Source: CAYJLC01 sp964370735 (GTDB lineage: Bacteria > Bacillota > Clostridia > Oscillospirales > Butyricicoccaceae). From it: DNA of 40,770 bases. Below the pieces are notes generated by a model that saw only the letters and a program-made list of their open reading frames with translations, did not search any database and was not told the DNA's origin. Made by a program: the position numbers and the translations under genes. Shown here in pieces: positions 15,444-23,691 of the stretch. The DNA lies in the NCBI GenBank assembly GCA_964370735.1, contig CAYJLC010000017.1:1-40770 (forward strand). Reading direction: 5' to 3'. Within the stretch, counting starts at the first letter, position 1; every line of letters begins with the position of its first letter.

Positions 15444-15675
15444 CACTTCCAACCTTTTCCTCGCTCACGAACCACTTAAAACACTTATTAGTCGTTTTTT
15501 TCTCACTTCTTTCAAGCATTTCTATACAAGCCTTTAATGCGATTTGCTCATTTTCCGAATAACAAAGTTTTTTCAAAACTTCCATAAATTCATCATATTT
15601 ATTTTCTGAAATATTAAAAAGTCCTCCTTTTTTATAAAATTTTCTTTTGTAAAGACAGAGTGGCCACCCATCCAC
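15433..15675 (-). CDS. Truncated terminase small subunit-like protein
   Basis: An 80-codon frame is the first gene of the phage-like operon, in the small terminase position. Only its second half looks conserved: SENEQIALKACIEMLERSEK resembles the ALKALELLGK helix near the end of small terminases. PBSX TerS is over 200 residues with an N-terminal helix-turn-helix that recognises packaging sites; that part is missing. The start is unclear: a GTG at 15675 has no good ribosome site, whereas GGAGG near 15622-15626 is followed by no ATG, GTG or TTG at good spacing, only an in-frame ATT. A start at ATG 15585 would leave 50 residues. Confidence 0.6.
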   Translation of the reverse strand: MDGWPLCLYKRKFYKKGGLFNISENKYDEFMEVLKKLCYSENEQIALKACIEMLERSEKKTTNKCFKWFVSEEKVGSDET

Positions 15676-15706
15676 AACTACACGTTTTGTTTACTTTACG
15701 ATTTAT

Positions 15707-15735
15707 ATAATACAGTTAATTTGTTAAACTGTCAA
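15707..15735 (-). promoter_or_regulatory. Promoter of the phage-like operon with operator dyad
   Basis: On the minus strand, TTGACA (15730-15735), 17 bases and TATTAT (15707-15712) form a near-consensus sigma-A promoter, the best in the window. The spacer and box edges carry a dyad, ACAGTT-9-AACTGT (about 15713-15733), the geometry used by repressors that block RNA polymerase. It does not match the Gram-positive LexA box. No repressor gene lies nearby. Confidence 0.85.
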
Positions 15736-15774
15736 GTGTTTTTTGTATATTTTTTATTAATTTGTAAAATATTA

Positions 15775-15803
15775 TTGAAAAACTCGTTAAAATGTTATAA
15801 AAT
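15775..15803 (+). promoter_or_regulatory. Sigma-A promoter of radC
   Basis: TTGAAA (15775-15780), 17 bases and TAAAAT (15798-15803) point away from the phage-like operon. The two promoters share about 200 bases of gene-free, very AT-rich sequence. Confidence 0.7.
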
Positions 15804-15831
15804 AATAGTATAAGAATTAAGGGAGATTAAA

Positions 15832-15885
15832 ATGAATATACTAAATACAAAGAAAGTTCCTGTGATAAATAATGTCTGTACATAA
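15832..15885 (+). CDS. Putative 17-residue leader peptide overlapping radC
   Basis: A short frame (MNILNTKKVPVINNVCT) starts at an ATG with a strong AGGGAGA site six bases upstream and ends at a TAA that lies 14 bases inside radC, in another frame. radC itself has no clear ribosome site: the nearest purine run is about 20 bases from its ATG. Ribosomes ending at 15885 could therefore restart at 15872. This is seen directly in the sequence; function is inference. Alternatively the region holds a frameshift and the short frame is an original N-terminus. Confidence 0.5.
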   Translation: MNILNTKKVPVINNVCT

Positions 15886-16555
15886 AGATCATCGAAAACG
15901 TGTTAAATCCAAAGTTTTAAACTCTGAATTTTCTGGTTTTTATGATCACGAAATTTTAGAATTTTTGCTTTTTTATGCAATACCACAAAAAGATACAAAC
16001 CCAATCGCCCACGAATTAATCAAAACTTTCGGCAGTTTGCACGCCGTTTTTGAAGCTTCTTATAACGATTTAATCCTTATTGATGGCATTTCTGAAAATT
16101 CAGCCACATTATTAAAGTCAATACCATATTTATCGCGCGCCTATCTAGAAAGTGCTTCGAACAAAGTGATTTTAGACTCGGTTCAATCAACTGCAAAATT
16201 TCTAATGCCAAAGTATGTCGGCAGAACAGTCGAAACGGTTATGGCGATATTTTTAGACAATAAATCGGCAGTAATAGATTGTAAAATTCTATTTGAAGGC
16301 AGTGTAAACTCGGTAAATCTAGACACAAGAAAAATCGTAGATTTATGTGTAAAACTAAATTCAAGTGCTATAATTTTATCCCACAACCATCCTCGTGGCA
16401 CACCAATTCCATCGTCGCAAGACATCAGCACGACACTAAAATTAAAAGAAGTTTTATCTATGATTAGCATAAAACTCCTAGACCATATAATAATAGCCGA
16501 CTTTGATTATTACTCAATGTCCGACTCTCATTATTTCAAAATCGTAAAAGAGTAA
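15872..16555 (+). CDS. radC: RadC-family (JAB/MPN domain) protein
   Basis: This 227-residue protein has a helix-hairpin-helix-like front half (HEILEFLLFYAIPQKDTNPI, about residues 26-45) and a JAMM-type metalloprotease domain with LSHNHPRGTPIPSSQD near residue 168, keeping both His and the Asp. The biochemical role of RadC is not settled despite its name; relatives are common in clostridial chromosomes and on mobile elements. It is read divergently from the phage-like operon and ends in its own terminator. Whether it belongs to the element or to the host cannot be told. The start is uncertain because no strong ribosome site precedes it. Confidence 0.9.
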   Translation: MSVHKDHRKRVKSKVLNSEFSGFYDHEILEFLLFYAIPQKDTNPIAHELIKTFGSLHAVFEASYNDLILIDGISENSATLLKSIPYLSRAYLESASNKVILDSVQSTAKFLMPKYVGRTVETVMAIFLDNKSAVIDCKILFEGSVNSVNLDTRKIVDLCVKLNSSAIILSHNHPRGTPIPSSQDISTTLKLKEVLSMISIKLLDHIIIADFDYYSMSDSHYFKIVKE

Positions 16556-16562
16556 ATAAAAA

Positions 16563-16595
16563 ACCCTAACTTTTTTCTTCTGTTAGGGTGTTTTT
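16563..16595 (+). terminator. Intrinsic terminator of radC
   Basis: Arms ACCCTAAC (16563-16570) and GTTAGGGT (16582-16589) enclose an 11-base loop and are followed by GTTTTT. It lies eight bases after the stop codon. Confidence 0.85.
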
Positions 16596-16617
16596 AATTA
16601 ATTTATAGAGGTATTTT

Positions 16618-17517
16618 ATGACAATACAACAACTAAGATATGTAATAGCAATTTCAGAATGTGGCTCTTTAAACAAAGCCTCTGAAAAACTATATATCTC
16701 CCAACCAAGCTTATCGCAATCGCTAAAAGATCTTGAAACCGAAATCGATATCCAGATATTCAACCGAGGCGCTAGAGGGCTTTCTGTAACATCAAAAGGC
16801 GAAGAATTTTTAACGTATGCAAGGCAAACTGTCGAGCAGTTTATTTTAGTCGAAGATAAATTTATAAATAAAAAGGAGAAAAAGAAAAATTTTTCTGTTT
16901 CAACCCAGCACTATTCATTTGCAGTCAAAGCTTTTATAAACACTGTAAAACACTTCGACCTCGATGATTATGAGTTGTCTATCAAAGAAACAAAAACTTT
17001 CGATATAATAAATGATGTCAAAAATCTACGTTCTGAACTTGGTATTTTGTACCAAAATCACTTCAACAAAACAATTCTGTCAAAAATTTTCAAGGACTAC
17101 GATTTGACATTTACAAAACTTTTCACCTGCAAAATTTTCGTATATATCCACAAAGAAAATCCACTAGCCTCAAAAGCAAAAATCACATTAGACGAACTTC
17201 AAAACTACCCTTGCTTATCGTTTGAACAAAGCTCCTCGTTTTATTTTTCCGAAGAAGTCCTTAGCACATATAGCTATAAACAGCTTATAAAAGTAACAGA
17301 TAGAGCAACTATGCTAAACCTTATGAAAGGACTAAATGCTTATACTTTATGCTCAGGAATTATTTCTGAGGACTTAAACGGTAGTGAATATGTGGCAATC
17401 GAGCTTGATAGTGACGAAACAATGGACATAGGCTATATTCAAAAATCGAATGTCCCAATAAGTGCGACTGGCACTATCTACATCGATGAACTAAACCAAA
17501 TCTATACCAATAGCTAG
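16618..17517 (+). CDS. LysR-family transcriptional regulator, probably of the methionine genes
   Basis: A 299-residue LysR regulator with the N-terminal winged helix-turn-helix (QLRYVIAISECGSLNKASEK, then LYISQPSLSQSLKDLE, residues 5-45) and a periplasmic-binding-like effector domain from about residue 90. The start follows AGAGG. It stands upstream of and codirectional with metY-metH genes, separated by the metY promoter, which suggests that it controls them, like MetR or CmbR in other bacteria; the effector (perhaps O-acetylserine or homocysteine) is not evident. It may also respond to something else. Confidence 0.9.
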   Translation: MTIQQLRYVIAISECGSLNKASEKLYISQPSLSQSLKDLETEIDIQIFNRGARGLSVTSKGEEFLTYARQTVEQFILVEDKFINKKEKKKNFSVSTQHYSFAVKAFINTVKHFDLDDYELSIKETKTFDIINDVKNLRSELGILYQNHFNKTILSKIFKDYDLTFTKLFTCKIFVYIHKENPLASKAKITLDELQNYPCLSFEQSSSFYFSEEVLSTYSYKQLIKVTDRATMLNLMKGLNAYTLCSGIISEDLNGSEYVAIELDSDETMDIGYIQKSNVPISATGTIYIDELNQIYTNS

Positions 17518-17558
17518 GTTATAAGAGAAACCTATATATACCGTTAGCTTTTAGATAT

Positions 17559-17587
17559 TTTACTTTTTGCATATAATCACTTATAAT
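17559..17587 (+). promoter_or_regulatory. Sigma-A promoter of the methionine operon
   Basis: TTTACT (17559-17564), 17 bases and TATAAT (17582-17587). A near-palindrome, ACTTATAATAAGT (17579-17591), covers the -10 box. The leader is about 30 bases, too short for a SAM riboswitch or T-box, so control at initiation is likely. Confidence 0.78.
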
Positions 17588-17624
17588 AAGTTCAGATAAG
17601 AAACTAACTTTAAGGAGATTAATT

Positions 17625-18911
17625 ATGAATAAAAAATATCGTTTTGAAACATTACAATTACACGCAGGCCAAGAAAATCCAGACCCAGTTACTGGAGCAA
17701 GAGCCGTTCCAATTTATCAAACAGCAGCTTTCGTATTCGACAATTGCGAACAAGCCGAAGGCAGATTTGCTTTAACAAATGCAGGAAATATATATAGCCG
17801 ACTTACAAACCCTACACAAAATGCTTTTGAAGAAAGAATTTCATCCCTAGAAGGTGGTGTTGCATCTTTAGCAGTAGCATCGGGTTCGTCAGCTATCGCC
17901 TATGCAATACAAAACTTAGCAAGCGCTGGTGACCACATTATCGTGTCAAAAAATGTATATGGTGGCACTTTTAATCTTTTCTCAAGCACATTGCCTACTT
18001 TTGGAATTAATGCAACTTTCGTTGATGTATTTGATTTAAGCGAGATAGAAAATGCTATCACAGATAAAACAAAAGCAATTTTCATAGAAAGCTTAACAAA
18101 TCCACACTCTTTAGTGGTAGATATTGAAGAAATCGCAAAGATTGCTCATAAAAACGATATCCCACTAATTGTAGACAATACATTCGCTACACCATATTTA
18201 ATTCGCCCAATTGAGCATGGCGCCGATATCGTTGTTCATTCTGCAACAAAATACATCGGTGGACATGGCACATCATTAGGTGGAATTATCGTAGATGGTG
18301 GAAATTTCGACTATGAAAAATCAGGAAAATTCCCTCAAATCTCTGAACCTAGCCCTAGCTACCATGGAATAAGTTTCACAAAAGCATGTGGCAGAGCTGC
18401 ATTCGTAACAAGAATTCGCGCTGTACTTTTAAGAGATTTAGGTGCATGTCTTTCTCCTTTCCATTCGTTTTTCTTCCTCCAAGGACTAGAAACACTATCA
18501 CTTCGTGTAGAACGTCACGTTCAGAACGCACTTAAAGTTGTAGATTTTCTAAAAAATCACGAAAAAGTTGCACAAGTAAATCACCCTTCTGTTTCAACTG
18601 ATGAAAACCAACAAAAATTATATCAAAAATACCTACCAGAAGGTGGTGGTGCAATCTTCACATTTGATATAAAAGGCACCGAAGAAAATGCAAAAAAATT
18701 CATAGATAGCCTAGAATTATTCTCACTTTTAGCAAATGTTGCAGACGTAAAATCGCTTGTAATCCACCCAGCATCAACAACGCATTCTCAACTTTCAAAA
18801 GAAAATTTAGCAGAGCAAAAAATCACAAATACCACAATTCGCCTATCAATCGGAACTGAAAATATAAATGATATTATCGACGATTTAGAACAAGCGTTTT
18901 TACAAATTTAG
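17625..18911 (+). CDS. metY: O-acetylhomoserine sulfhydrylase
   Basis: This PLP enzyme makes homocysteine from O-acetylhomoserine and sulfide. The 428-residue length is typical of the MetY group, longer than cystathionine synthases. The PLP Lys is in VVHSATKYIGGHGTSLGG, and the family start FETLQLHAGQENPDPVTGAR and YSRLTNPTQNAFEERISSLEGG are present. A late SLVIHPASTTHSQLS segment is also standard. The start has AAGGAG seven bases ahead. It opens the methionine operon and supplies the substrate for both downstream methyltransferases. Confidence 0.95.
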   Translation: MNKKYRFETLQLHAGQENPDPVTGARAVPIYQTAAFVFDNCEQAEGRFALTNAGNIYSRLTNPTQNAFEERISSLEGGVASLAVASGSSAIAYAIQNLASAGDHIIVSKNVYGGTFNLFSSTLPTFGINATFVDVFDLSEIENAITDKTKAIFIESLTNPHSLVVDIEEIAKIAHKNDIPLIVDNTFATPYLIRPIEHGADIVVHSATKYIGGHGTSLGGIIVDGGNFDYEKSGKFPQISEPSPSYHGISFTKACGRAAFVTRIRAVLLRDLGACLSPFHSFFFLQGLETLSLRVERHVQNALKVVDFLKNHEKVAQVNHPSVSTDENQQKLYQKYLPEGGGAIFTFDIKGTEENAKKFIDSLELFSLLANVADVKSLVIHPASTTHSQLSKENLAEQKITNTTIRLSIGTENINDIIDDLEQAFLQI

Positions 18912-18931
18912 TTGTTTTTAGGAGTTTGAGA

Positions 18932-19600
18932 ATGAATATTAATGACATAAGTTTAGAAGAGGTTTCTAGGTATATCGGAACAAATATCGACGAGATTGAC
19001 AAAAGAACATTAAATGACATCCACGACGCAGTGGATTCATTAAAACTTAATCTTTCGTTTAAATCGACATATAAAATGTTCGATATTATACACGAAGAAA
19101 ATAAAATCACACTCGATGGAACTAGCTTAATTATCGAGAGTGAAAATGTTCGCGAAATGCTAAAAGAATGTGATAAATGCATCTTATTAGCAGTAACACT
19201 CGGCGAAAATATTGATAGATTATTAAGAACAATGCAAGTTCAAAACATAAGCAAAGCAGTGATTTTTGATGCATGTGCAAGTAGCATGATTGAAAATCTA
19301 TGTAATAATTACGAAAATGAACTAAATAAAAGTCTTCAAAACCCTCACTTTACTGACAGGTTCTCACCTGGATATGGCGATTTTCCTTTAGAAATCAGCA
19401 CTTCAATCTGCCGAATTCTTAGCACAGATAGAACAATCGGACTATCCGTCACCCAAACAGGAATAATGCTACCTCGCAAATCAATTACAGCCATAATCGG
19501 CATTTCAAATAAACCCCAGCCGAAAATAATTAAAGGATGTAATTTTTGCAATTTAGCAAATGATTGCCCGTATAAAAAGAAAGGAATTAATTGTGTTTAA
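18932..19600 (+). CDS. Stand-alone methionine synthase activation-domain protein
   Basis: In Escherichia coli MetH the C-terminal activation domain binds SAM and allows reductive methylation of inactive cob(II)alamin. Here that domain is a separate 222-residue protein. The stretch DRFSPGYGDFPLEIS near residue 140 is the SAM-binding signature of the family, followed by GLSVTQTGIMLPRKSITAIIG. The end has GCNFCNLANDCPYKK plus a final Cys, four cysteines spaced like a metal or Fe-S site, as in many clostridial relatives. The start at 18932 follows AGGAG. The stop overlaps metH by eight bases, and the adjacent MetH lacks this domain. Confidence 0.9.
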   Translation: MNINDISLEEVSRYIGTNIDEIDKRTLNDIHDAVDSLKLNLSFKSTYKMFDIIHEENKITLDGTSLIIESENVREMLKECDKCILLAVTLGENIDRLLRTMQVQNISKAVIFDACASSMIENLCNNYENELNKSLQNPHFTDRFSPGYGDFPLEISTSICRILSTDRTIGLSVTQTGIMLPRKSITAIIGISNKPQPKIIKGCNFCNLANDCPYKKKGINCV

Positions 19601-21953
19601 TTTTAAAAATGACGAATTTATAATCTTAGATGGAGCGACAGGAACTTTGCTCCAAAAGAGTGGCTTAAAACTCGGGGAACTCCCTGAAATACTGAATTTC
19701 ACAAACGAGGATTTAATCCGAAATGTTCATCATAAGTACCTAAAAGCTGGCTCGAATATTATTTGTGCCAATACTTTTGGTGCGAATAAACACAAACTTC
19801 AAAACTCACCTTTTTCTGTAACAGAAGTTATAGAAAAAGGTATTTTGCTTGCTAAAACCGAAGCTAAAGCCTACAATGCATCTGTTGCACTAGACATAGG
19901 TCCTATCGGCGAACTTTTAGAACCTTCTGGTGTTTTAAGTTTCGAAAATGCTTATGAAATATTCAAAGAAATGATGGTCATAGGCGAAAAATCAGGTGCT
20001 GACTTAATATTAATCGAAACAATGACGGATTTATACGAAGTAAAGGCCGCCGTATTAGCAGCAAAAGAAAATACATCACTACCAGTCTTTGTAACGATGA
20101 CATTCGAACAAAATGGAAGAACCTTTCAAGGCGTAGGTATCGAAAATATGGCGATAACTCTTGAGGGTCTAGGTGTCGATGCTATCGGAATAAACTGCTC
20201 ACTCGGACCTAAAGAAATCCTTCCTTTAATGAAAGAACTGTCAAAAAACACTCGTTTGCCATTAATTGCAAAGCCAAATGCAGGACTTCCGAACCCTCAA
20301 ACAGGAGAATATGACATAGATTCAGACGAATTTGCTGAAATCATGAGTGAATATGCAAAAATCGGCGTAACATTTTTAGGTGGTTGCTGTGGTACCGACG
20401 ATATTTTCATAGAAAAACTTAAAGAAAAAGTACAAAAAGTCACTCCAATTAAAAGACAATTCACACCAAAAACTAGAGTTTGCTCAGGCACAAAAGTTGT
20501 GACAGTAGACAGTGTAAAAGTAATCGGCGAGCGCATAAATCCGACAGGAAAGAAACGTTTCCAACTTGCATTAAAAGAAAACGATATGAATTATATTTTA
20601 AAACAGGCGAGCGAGCAAATTGATGCCGGAGCAGATATTTTAGATGTAAATGTCGGTGTTCCTGGGCTTGACGAAGTAACACTTATGAGCCAAGTTGTAA
20701 AACAAATCCAAAGTATTTCTAGCATCCCATTACAAATTGATGCCTCAAAATTTGAGACATTAGAATCAGGTCTTCGCGCTTATAATGGCAAGCCAATTTT
20801 AAATTCTGTAAACGGCGAGGAAGCAAATTTACACAAAATTTTACCACTAGCAAAAAAATACGGTGCTTTAGTAGTAGGTTTAACAATCGATGAAGATGGT
20901 ATCCCAAAAACAGCCGAAAAACGCATCGAAATTGCTAAAAAAATATTAAACACTGCACTTTTTTATGGTATAAACAAAGAAGATATATTAATCGACTGCC
21001 TTACATTGACAGTATCAGCAGAACAAAGTCAATGCTTCGAAACATTAAATGCCATGAAATTTATTCGTGGCGAATTAGGGCTTAATTTGGTTTTGGGCGT
21101 TTCAAATATCTCTTTCGGAATTCCAAATCGCGAACTTATTAACCAAACTTTTCTGACACTTGCCATGAATTACGGGCTTACTTTGCCGATTATCAATCCG
21201 AATATCAAACCACTTATGGACACAATTTCTGCATACAATGTCCTTTCTTCTATCGATATAGACAGCGTGAATTTCATAGAACGCTTTAGCAATTTATCAG
21301 AAGAAATCAAGCCAAAAAATAATTCAAAATTGACCATAGAAGATGCAATTTCAAAAGGCTTAAATGACGATGTTTTTACCATTACAAAAGAACTTTTGCA
21401 AACAAAAACTCCGCTTGAAATCGTAAATAATATCCTAATTCCAACACTCGATGTCATTGGTCAAAATTTTGAAAAAGGTGATATTTTCCTTCCCCAGCTT
21501 ATCCGTAGTGCAAATGCATCTTGTGTCGCTTTCGAGGTAATAAAAACAGAGCTTGCAAACAATAATGAGCAACAAATTTTAAAAGAAAAAATCATTTTAG
21601 CAACAGTTAAAGGCGATGTTCATGACATTGGAAAAAATATTGTTAAAGTCATTTTAGAGAATTATGGCTATCAAATTATCGACCTAGGAAAAGACGTTCC
21701 TTTCGAAAAAATCATTGATGCTGCAATAAAAAATGATGTAAAATTAATCGGTCTTTCGGCGCTTATGACAACAACTGTCGAAAGTATGCGCGAAACCATT
21801 ATCGAAGTAAAGAAAACAATCAAAGATGTTCAAATCATGGTTGGTGGAGCAGTTTTAACAGAAGAATACGCAAAAAAAATTGGTGCTGATTTTTATGCAA
21901 AAGACGCAAAACAATCAGCCGATATCGCAAAAGGAGTGTTTAATGAGCGTTAA
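19593..21953 (+). CDS. metH: Cobalamin-dependent methionine synthase lacking the activation domain
   Basis: It transfers methyl from methyl-THF via cobalamin to homocysteine. Domains in order are homocysteine-binding (about 1-290, zinc Cys in GINCSLGP and GGCCGTDD), pterin-binding (about 310-570, from VKVIGERINPTGKKRF) and the cobalamin cap and Rossmann domain (about 575-786, with DVHDIGKN bearing the cobalt-ligand His). The usual C-terminal activation domain is absent; it is supplied by the gene just upstream. I use GTG at 19593 as start, seven bases after AAGGA, rather than the ATG at 19560, giving 786 residues. Confidence 0.93.
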   Translation: MFNFKNDEFIILDGATGTLLQKSGLKLGELPEILNFTNEDLIRNVHHKYLKAGSNIICANTFGANKHKLQNSPFSVTEVIEKGILLAKTEAKAYNASVALDIGPIGELLEPSGVLSFENAYEIFKEMMVIGEKSGADLILIETMTDLYEVKAAVLAAKENTSLPVFVTMTFEQNGRTFQGVGIENMAITLEGLGVDAIGINCSLGPKEILPLMKELSKNTRLPLIAKPNAGLPNPQTGEYDIDSDEFAEIMSEYAKIGVTFLGGCCGTDDIFIEKLKEKVQKVTPIKRQFTPKTRVCSGTKVVTVDSVKVIGERINPTGKKRFQLALKENDMNYILKQASEQIDAGADILDVNVGVPGLDEVTLMSQVVKQIQSISSIPLQIDASKFETLESGLRAYNGKPILNSVNGEEANLHKILPLAKKYGALVVGLTIDEDGIPKTAEKRIEIAKKILNTALFYGINKEDILIDCLTLTVSAEQSQCFETLNAMKFIRGELGLNLVLGVSNISFGIPNRELINQTFLTLAMNYGLTLPIINPNIKPLMDTISAYNVLSSIDIDSVNFIERFSNLSEEIKPKNNSKLTIEDAISKGLNDDVFTITKELLQTKTPLEIVNNILIPTLDVIGQNFEKGDIFLPQLIRSANASCVAFEVIKTELANNNEQQILKEKIILATVKGDVHDIGKNIVKVILENYGYQIIDLGKDVPFEKIIDAAIKNDVKLIGLSALMTTTVESMRETIIEVKKTIKDVQIMVGGAVLTEEYAKKIGADFYAKDAKQSADIAKGVFNER

Positions 21954-23691
21954 AAATTTTAAAGATATTCTACTTTTCGACGGTGCTATGGGCACATATT
22001 TCTCAAAAGTCTACCATAATCCGTTATATAAATGTGAATATGCAAATATCACTGAACCTGAAATCATCAAAAAAATTCACACAGAATACTTAACTGCTGG
22101 CGCAAATGCAATCAAAACAAACACCTTTTCGCTAGAGCAAAATAGTGAGTTTTCAAAGGAAGAAATCATAACTTCTGCGTATAAAATAGCGACAAATTGT
22201 GCTAAAAATTTCGATGCCTTTGTCTTCGCGGATATCGGCTACATACCGACAGAAAACAATAAAAATAAGTTCGAAGAATACAAAGAAATCGTCGATATTT
22301 TTATAAATTTAGGCGCTAAAAATTTCATTTTCGAAACATTGTCTGATGATATCGGAATTTCCGAAATTTCGCATTATATCAAAGAAACTATCGAAAATTC
22401 ATATATTATCACCTCTTTCGCTGTAAATTCAGAAGGAATTACATCAACAGGACAATTTTATGAGCAATTATTCTATAAATATACAAAAAATGACGATGTC
22501 GATGCAGTCGGATTTAACTGTGTGTGCGGACCTTTGCACCTTTCAAAACTTATTGAAAATTTAGTTTTAAAAGATAAACCTGTTTCAATTATGCCAAACT
22601 CAAGCTACCCTACAATAGTTGGAAATCGAACTACTTACGGTGACAATCCTCAGTATTTCGCTAGTAAAATGCTTGAAATCGCAGAAAAATCTGTAAAAAT
22701 ACTCGGTGGTTGCTGTGGAACAACACCTGAATTCATCCAAAGTATCAGCAATTTGCTCAAAAATAGTGATATTTCAAAAACTAAACATACACCACAAAAA
22801 AAAGAAACTTCCCAAAAGGAAAGTCGTGAAAATACTTTTTTAAACAAGCTACTTTCAGGTGAAAAACCAATTGCCGTAGAGCTTGATTCACCACTCGCAC
22901 CTGACATCAAAAATTTCATTAAAAATGCATCTTTTCTTAATGAAAAAGGCGCTGATTTAATCACAATTGCAGATTGCCCTGTCGCTAGAGCGCGTATGGA
23001 TAGTAGCCTTCTTGCGTGTAAATTAAAGCGTGAATACTCAATCGAAGTCATGCCCCACATGACCTGTCGTGACCGAAATCTAAACGCCTCTAAAGCTTTA
23101 CTTCTAGGCCTTAATGCAGAAGAAGTGAACAATGTTTTAATCGTCACAGGCGACCCTGTCCCAACAACGTTTAGAAACGAAGTAAAAACTGTGTTTCAAT
23201 TCAACTCTCGCCTGCTGATAAGCCACATAACTCACCTAAACGAAACACTTTTCACCTCCCCATTTTCGCTTTATTCAGCACTAAATCTAAATGCAAAAAA
23301 TTTCGAAATACAACTTAAATTAGCAAAAGAAAAAATTGCAAATGGCGCTGTTGGATTCTTCTCTCAGCCTGTGCATTCAAAAAATGCTCTAGAGAATTTA
23401 AAACGCGCTAAAAGTGAGCTAAATGCACCAATAATGGTCGGCATCTTACCTATAATAAGCCATAAAAACGCTGTTTTCATGAATAATGAAGTTCCTGGAA
23501 TTACTATTTCCGATGAATTAACAAATGAATTTCTTGACAAAACCAAGGAAGAATGCAAAGAAATCACGCTAAGAACCTCAAAGGAAATCATTAACCAAGT
23601 ATACGATTATGCCGACGGTTTCTACCTAATAACTCTTTTTGGTAGAACCGATATTATCGAAAATTTAATTGAATATATTAAATCTAAGTAA
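21943..23691 (+). CDS. Bifunctional homocysteine S-methyltransferase / methylene-THF reductase
   Basis: A fused 582-residue protein like Bacillus YitJ. The first part (about 1-280) is a homocysteine methyltransferase with zinc Cys in GFNCVCGP and GGCCGTTP. After a Lys/Glu-rich linker near 285-305 comes a MetF-like TIM barrel (about 310-582) with AVELDSPLAPD, HMTCRDRN and VLIVTGDPVP, which would make methyl-THF with a flavin. The start at 21943 has AAGGAG six bases upstream and overlaps the metH stop by 11. It gives the operon methyl-THF, the MetH substrate, and perhaps a second methylation route. It is the last gene before the terminator. Confidence 0.9.
   Translation: MSVKNFKDILLFDGAMGTYFSKVYHNPLYKCEYANITEPEIIKKIHTEYLTAGANAIKTNTFSLEQNSEFSKEEIITSAYKIATNCAKNFDAFVFADIGYIPTENNKNKFEEYKEIVDIFINLGAKNFIFETLSDDIGISEISHYIKETIENSYIITSFAVNSEGITSTGQFYEQLFYKYTKNDDVDAVGFNCVCGPLHLSKLIENLVLKDKPVSIMPNSSYPTIVGNRTTYGDNPQYFASKMLEIAEKSVKILGGCCGTTPEFIQSISNLLKNSDISKTKHTPQKKETSQKESRENTFLNKLLSGEKPIAVELDSPLAPDIKNFIKNASFLNEKGADLITIADCPVARARMDSSLLACKLKREYSIEVMPHMTCRDRNLNASKALLLGLNAEEVNNVLIVTGDPVPTTFRNEVKTVFQFNSRLLISHITHLNETLFTSPFSLYSALNLNAKNFEIQLKLAKEKIANGAVGFFSQPVHSKNALENLKRAKSELNAPIMVGILPIISHKNAVFMNNEVPGITISDELTNEFLDKTKEECKEITLRTSKEIINQVYDYADGFYLITLFGRTDIIENLIEYIKSK

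Larger units (their letters stand above)
4550..15675 (-). mobile_element. Compact PBSX-type head-tail gene cluster (domesticated prophage or GTA-like element)
   Basis: Sixteen leftward genes with overlaps or short gaps encode terminase, portal, scaffold, coat, connectors, contractile tail and baseplate. Order matches the structural block of PBSX-like myophages. Missing are integrase, repressor, replication genes, holin/endolysin, capsid protease, a long tape measure, XkdU-type baseplate protein and tail fibres. No tRNA or direct repeat that could be an attachment site was seen at either end. Reading frames look intact and the promoter is near-consensus, which argues against simple decay. Whether the product packages host DNA, kills relatives or does nothing cannot be settled here. 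Confidence 0.8.

Noticed and set aside
4550..15675. Extracellular contractile injection system or R-type tailocin
   Set aside because: Large terminase, portal, scaffold and coat genes are all present; those systems lack head genes and carry an AAA+ ATPase or fibres, which are absent here.
15713..15735. Rex or LexA site in the phage-operon promoter
   Set aside because: TTGTTAA occurs on the plus strand, but the second Rex half-site is missing, and the arms do not fit the Gram-positive LexA box.
15676..15871. Attachment-site direct repeats flanking the phage-like cluster
   Set aside because: Comparing the ends near 4500-4560 and 15676-15871 by eye showed no shared repeat, and no integrase is present.
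17588..17624. SAM riboswitch or T-box ahead of the methionine operon
   Set aside because: The leader after the -10 box is only about 30 bases and holds no conserved core.
19560..19592. ATG at 19560 as the metH start
   Set aside because: It would extend 11 residues into the preceding gene without a ribosome site; GTG 19593 has AAGGA seven bases ahead.
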